In this document: positions 61,501 through 64,000 of the stretch, one piece after another
Position numbering within the stretch: position 1 is the first letter of the stretch
How the letters are laid out: each line of letters starts with the position of its first letter
Assembly (NCBI GenBank): GCA_037389465.1
Contig: JAZARR010000260.1
Coordinates: forward strand, 444,501-508,500
DNA from: Baylisascaris procyonis
Lineage: Eukaryota; Nematoda; Chromadorea; Rhabditida; Ascarididae
Reading direction: 5' to 3'
Length of the DNA stretch: 64,000 nucleotides
Position numbers and translations under genes: made by a program
Notes under the pieces: model-generated
What the model was told of the DNA's origin: nothing
Seen by the model: only the letters and a program-made list of their open reading frames with translations
The model's database searches: none

Positions 61501-63601
61501 AATCGTTCGAGTAACTAGCAAGTTAAAGGTAAACGTCAGAAGCAATAGTTGAAGTAAACAAGAGCAAAAAGCATTTTCTGTAGTCATAGAAATATTGTAA
61601 CAACTCGATGAAACGTAGATGAAATTTGCAAAATGATTCAATCCATTTATCGAATTTTTTTCAGCTGTGGAGGTTTTCTTCCAAAACAAGAGTACTTTTC
61701 CAAATTCAAGTCATAGATGCTTCAAGCGGTGAAGTGAATTTAGAGCAAATCCGCAAAAGTTTCAAGTGAGAAGACGAATATCGACAGCGCTCATAAACGA
61801 CGTGAGAAGGGGATACTTTCAGCGAATCGTTGAGTCGATATGCAAAAAAAAAATGCAATTTGAAAGAATATTTTGCTTTGGCAATGCTAGAATGTTGAAG
61901 AAAGCGTTACATCTCATTATGTAGTAAAAAGCTTTCTTGAAGACGATATTCTATGATTTACTCAGCTAGCACATCATGATGTTGGAAGATTATTTGCGAT
62001 ATTGTTTATCGGTGTACTGCCAGTCAGCTCAACCAAATTTTTCGTCAGCAGTTAATCGACGCGGATAACATAGGTTTGTGGTAGTCATTATCGGTTGTTC
62101 CCTTTATTGTTGAGTTCTGCTGGATGGTTGCTGGTGATAACGATTGATGCTAGTGCTTCGATCTTTCGGCCATCCTAAATACTACTGTAGCGACGTAACG
62201 AGTTACTGTAGAAACGGATTGCTTAAGAGTACATAAACATTGGCTTGTGAGTGCAATATGGATGAGGATGATCGATCACATTTCCGCATGGAAGAGAGGT
62301 CTTTATTAGCATATGAGGAAGAAGGAGATATGTAATGATCTCCAGAAATGATTGCAGAAATAATTGATGAATTGTTTGAGATCTCCTCTCCACATCGGCA
62401 AAGAGCAGTAGCGCCGATCGTGCAGCCTTATTCGCAGAGATCAATAAAGGAGAAGATATCACAAAAGGTCTGAAGAAGGTTACTGCGGATATGCAAACAC
62501 ATAAAAATCCTGCTCTTAGGGCACAGGTGTGTTCATCTTTCGTTTCGTTCGTTTTGTTCCTGTTCGCGGTGTTCATTGACGATGAAATATCAGCGATATT
62601 AGCAATGAAGAGTGGTTGACTATCGAAACTGGTGCATAGAGAAAGGGTTTCCTTTTCGTACGAATGCCCCAGAATTGCGAAATACATGGACTTCCTGGAA
62701 AAAAATGTGAATAAGCGTTAAAAGTTCAGAGGTGTTAGTCTTTGCATTCGGCATTCACCATGCTATGCTTGCATCTCAACGGAGGTATTCATACATGATG
62801 TATTTTTGATTTGGATCACTCAAGAAATTTCTTCAGGAGCGCATTGATACCATATTCCCATACGGGCCCTCTGGAATTTTTATTTTTTGAAAGAGTGCAT
62901 TCATGCATCTATTCCTGTCGCATCTGTGATTAGAGAACTTGACTTGAGAAGACAAAAGGCCACTTGGTAGGTGCTTGAGAAACTGTAATATCGAAATTTT
63001 CTGTTCAAGGTCGTACGTTTGGCTAATCCCACAACTTAAATGTGTATTGGAGTATGGGCTTACAGTACTCGTGTGTTAAGGGTTCGGCATCAGGTGACAT
63101 TACGAAAGGGGAAAGCAAGGCGACGCCGTCAACTGCGAAAAAGGAGGAAGTGGTTAAGCCGGCAAAAACATGGCTAGAGAATGGGAAGCAATGGAATGTG
63201 GTATGTGCAGCATGTTACTTTGATAGATTTTATGCATAGGGCAGAGGTTCTTATGAAAGCGGGCCTATAATAATATTGCAGACGATCGCTGCTTGAGATG
63301 AGGAGTCTACTTTATAATTTTTTTTACCATATTCGCTCCAAGAAGCCCCATGAAAGATACGCACAACAAAGGAAGGAGACCACATTTTATAAAACTCATC
63401 GTTGCCCAGTTTAGCAGTTGACTGGGCCGTTGTTTTCGCTTATCTTTCATACAACACTAGCTTCATTTGTTGGCTATAAACTGCTTCTATTAAATCTCTC
63501 CCTTCCAGGAGTATCATAAAAACAATCAGAATATTATTGTGGAAATCACTAATATGAAGCAGACGGTATACGTGTTCAAATGCGAGAATAGCGTCATTCA
63601 G
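43448..63601 (+). CDS. cas-1: Adenylyl cyclase-associated protein (CAP), 3' partial
   Basis: CAP binds actin monomers, recharges them and works with cofilin to drive actin filament turnover in the cytoplasm and in muscle. Nine exons (43448-43589, 58338-58447, 59126-59347, 59752-59844, 60258-60359, 60831-60942, 62381-62526, 63081-63200, 63509-63601) join with matching phases into 380 codons. They give an N-terminal coiled-coil oligomerisation helix ([19 protein letters not shown]), the helical folded domain with [16 protein letters not shown] and [12 protein letters not shown], a polyproline linker, the WH2 region ([19 protein letters not shown]) and the first strands of the CARP domain ([18 protein letters not shown]). 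The roughly 100 remaining CARP residues lie beyond the window, consistent with the usual length of about 480-500 residues. The symbol follows the C. elegans homologues; cas-1 versus cas-2 was not resolved. The short isoform start is ATG 43448, 33 nt after an acceptor, which suits spliced-leader addition. Confidence 0.93.
45395..45443 (-). repeat. Dispersed repeat copy 2 (coding tail GESxRQHP)
   Basis: Partner of 12510-12558. Here the minus-strand frame is open further upstream (to about 45625) and ends [16 protein letters not shown] before a stop. It is probably the C-terminal tail of an unidentified repeat-encoded protein. Confidence 0.5.
47118..47202 (-). repeat. tRNA-like pseudogene or SINE head
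   Basis: On the minus strand an A-box-like TAGTGTGGTGCATAAGC and a B-box-like GAGTTCCAATC lie at tRNA spacing. The T-arm (CGGAG, loop TTCCAAT, CTCTG) pairs over five positions allowing one G-T pair. An anticodon-like stem AAGG/CCTT is present, and the long variable region would suit a Leu/Ser-type tRNA. The acceptor stem does not pair, so it is not a working tRNA; a tRNA-derived SINE or dead copy is likelier. Confidence 0.35.
48964..49088 (+). other. Possible additional CAP-region exon
   Basis: A good acceptor (TTCTGTTCTTTAG) opens a frame compatible in phase with exon B ([18 protein letters not shown] and on), running to a GTTAAT donor at 49088 or to a TAA at 49146. The donor phase does not fit exon D, so it would have to be an alternative terminal exon, part of another gene, or chance. 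Confidence 0.22.
49501..49530. repeat. (CA)15 microsatellite
   Basis: Uninterrupted CA dinucleotide tract within the CAP intron. Confidence 0.98.
53456..53525 (+). repeat. Dispersed repeat copy (GGTTGGC family)
   Basis: Partner of 33413-33485: GGTTGGCTTAATGGGCCAAA, then a TTTTCCATTTT...TTGCAAATAATGAA tail. It lies in a different CAP intron. Confidence 0.45.
55930..57787 (+). CDS. Giant disordered exon, candidate CAP N-terminal extension
   Basis: A single open exon of about 619 codons ends at a strong donor (ATCACAG, then GTAAGG) in phase 1, exactly the phase required by CAP exon D at 58338. Without splicing the frame stops 32 bases later. It can begin at ATG 55930. Alternatively, acceptors at 55909 or 55900 would make it a phase 1-1 cassette between exons B and D (1878 or 1887 nt, both multiples of three). 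The product is Ser/Thr/Pro/Gln-rich and low in hydrophobics. It has one probably helical, charged segment ([20 protein letters not shown]), an SH3-ligand-like [11 protein letters not shown] and acidic patches near the end. No folded domain is recognised. It may act as a regulatory tail targeting CAP, or belong to a separate gene. Coding status is very likely; membership of the CAP gene is inferred from strand, position and phase. Confidence 0.75.
57788..58337 (+). other. CAP intron
   Basis: 550 AT-rich bases between the giant exon and exon D. No other feature seen. Confidence 0.7.
58338..58447 (+). CDS. CAP exon D: start of helical folded domain
   Basis: Acceptor TTGTTTCAG. The exon completes a GTG codon with the phase-1 G of exon B or of the giant exon. 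It encodes [20 protein letters not shown] and [12 protein letters not shown], matching the first helix of the CAP helical folded domain. Donor ATG, then GTATTT. Confidence 0.92.
58448..59125 (+). other. CAP intron
   Basis: 678 bases with a short G homopolymer (about 58538-58547). No separate gene supported. Confidence 0.75.
59126..59347 (+). CDS. CAP exon E: core helical folded domain
   Basis: 74 codons in phase 0 between the acceptor CAAATTTTAG and a textbook GTGAGT donor. It contains [18 protein letters not shown] and the family signature [16 protein letters not shown]. Confidence 0.96.
59348..59751 (+). other. CAP intron
   Basis: 404 AT-rich bases. Nothing else seen. Confidence 0.75.
59752..59844 (+). 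CDS. CAP exon F: helical folded domain
   Basis: 31 codons in phase 0 encoding [20 protein letters not shown] and [11 protein letters not shown], the highly conserved MNDA-MFY-NRV block. Acceptor AAATTGTAG, donor GTTCGT. Confidence 0.95.
59845..60257 (+). other. CAP intron
   Basis: 413 AT-rich bases. Nothing else seen. Confidence 0.75.
60258..60359 (+). CDS. CAP exon G: end of helical folded domain
   Basis: 34 codons ([20 protein letters not shown], then [14 protein letters not shown]). The family-typical HTTGL-W motif is present. The acceptor (CTGTTGAAG) and donor (GTTGGT) are weaker than usual, but the homology fixes the exon. Confidence 0.93.
60360..60830 (+). other. CAP intron
   Basis: 471 bases. 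An earlier in-frame acceptor (CTGAGCAG, 60798) could add eleven residues to exon H. Confidence 0.65.
60831..60942 (+). CDS. CAP exon H: polyproline linker
   Basis: Acceptor CCAATTTTCAG. The exon encodes a small-residue linker and [12 protein letters not shown], the profilin/SH3-binding P1 stretch of CAP. Donor CCAG, then GTTTGT, in phase 1. Confidence 0.88.
60943..62380 (+). other. CAP intron, 1.4 kb
   Basis: AT-rich with only chance ORFs. No gene or repeat recognised. Confidence 0.7.
62381..62526 (+). CDS. CAP exon I: WH2 region
   Basis: Starts with two bases completing an Asp codon after the proline stretch (giving [15 protein letters not shown]). It then encodes [19 protein letters not shown] and [13 protein letters not shown], the actin-binding WH2 segment of CAP. 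Acceptor TTGTTTGAG is unusual; donor GTGTGT. Confidence 0.9.
62527..63080 (+). other. CAP intron
   Basis: 554 bases. Nothing else seen. Confidence 0.75.
63081..63200 (+). CDS. CAP exon J: linker to CARP domain
   Basis: 40 codons with Lys/Ser/Thr-rich linker, then [18 protein letters not shown], the conserved entry to the CARP beta-helix. Acceptor GTGTTAAG, donor GTATGT. Confidence 0.9.
63201..63508 (+). other. CAP intron
   Basis: 308 bases ending in CCCTTCCAG. Nothing else seen. Confidence 0.75.
63509..63601 (+). CDS. CAP exon K: first CARP strands
   Basis: 31 codons ([20 protein letters not shown] and [11 protein letters not shown]), matching the start of the CAP C-terminal actin-binding domain. 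Donor CAG, then GTACGC. The rest of the domain lies outside the window. Confidence 0.94.
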
Positions 63602-64000
63602 GTACGCCTCATATGATTCATTTGTTAAGGTTGAGTGAAAAGTGGGCGCAGAGACACAAAAATTCGAAGATAAAAGGCTGCTTAATTGAGCAGAAGATGA
63701 TCGGATTGTGATGCCCTTTTAAGGTGACCTATAAAGGATGAGATGTTTGGTGGCTATGCACTACGTATGTGAATCGAATCTATTGGTTATTCTGCGCTTT
63801 GAAAGTGATGTAATAGTCACTGCAGTAGTCACTCGTTGCAATATAGGTGCTGTTGATATTTATCAGTACTAGCCGGGATTCAACCTTGTTTCACATAAAA
63901 CACTTTTATTACGGAAGAGAATCAAAGAACGGGAACGAAATCCCTCCATCTGGGACCGAGATATATTTGGGGCAGATAACGAGCGCACGCACCCCCTCTC
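63602..64000 (+). other. Beginning of next CAP intron
   Basis: No exon is recognised before the window ends. Confidence 0.7.

Noticed and set aside
63841..63900. B-box-like GGTTGAATCCCGG on the minus strand (tRNA candidate)
   Set aside because: The T-arm does not pair and no A box lies at the right distance.

Overview
The window looks like nuclear DNA of a nematode, most likely a strongylid (hookworm-like) parasite. It is AT-rich with long introns and microsatellites, and splice acceptors are mostly of the TTTCAG or TTTGCAG type. A highly diagnostic metazoan gene (cyclase-associated protein) is split into many small exons. The species cannot be fixed from sequence alone. All gene models are read by eye from splice signals, phase continuity and recalled family motifs; no search was run.

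Left part (1-13.5 kb): mostly non-coding. The exception is a minus-strand two-exon gene (3249 to 2008) for a secreted, cysteine- and polyproline-rich protein of 236 residues. Its signal-peptide exon is 59 nt and lies about 0.5 kb upstream of the large exon. Several short hairpins and dispersed repeat scraps lie around it.

The standout locus (13.5-15.8 kb) is an intact, intronless minus-strand ORF of 504 codons. It encodes a bacterial-type cobyric acid synthase (CobQ/CbiP), the amidotransferase of cobalamin (vitamin B12) biosynthesis. A nematode-style 3' splice (probable trans-splice) acceptor lies 20 nt before its ATG, and the sequence on both sides is eukaryotic, so horizontal transfer into the worm genome is far likelier than contamination. 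No other B12-pathway gene is visible. A short plus-strand ORF (15558-15770) of unknown family lies head-to-head with it.

Middle part (15.8-30 kb): mostly unassigned. It holds a long hairpin whose 5' arm carries a let-7-family-like seed (17.4 kb), a decayed CR1/jockey-type LINE reverse transcriptase (20.25-21.55 kb), and several weak minus-strand exon candidates. These include a triplet-repeat exon with a perfect GTAAGT donor at 29.46 kb.

Right part (30.4-64 kb): dominated by the plus-strand adenylyl cyclase-associated protein gene (CAP; C. elegans cas-1/cas-2 family), which runs off the right edge. Nine exons from 43.4 to 63.6 kb join in perfect phase and give the N-terminal coiled coil, helical folded domain, polyproline stretch, WH2 region and the start of the CARP domain. 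Two further plus-strand exons are phase-compatible. One, at 30375-30638, encodes a Cys5-cluster N-terminus; the other, at 55.9-57.8 kb, is a disordered exon of about 620 codons. They suggest long N-terminal isoforms. The big introns contain microsatellites, a 22-nt tandem repeat, a TATA-bearing GC-rich island, a tRNA-like SINE candidate and dispersed repeats.
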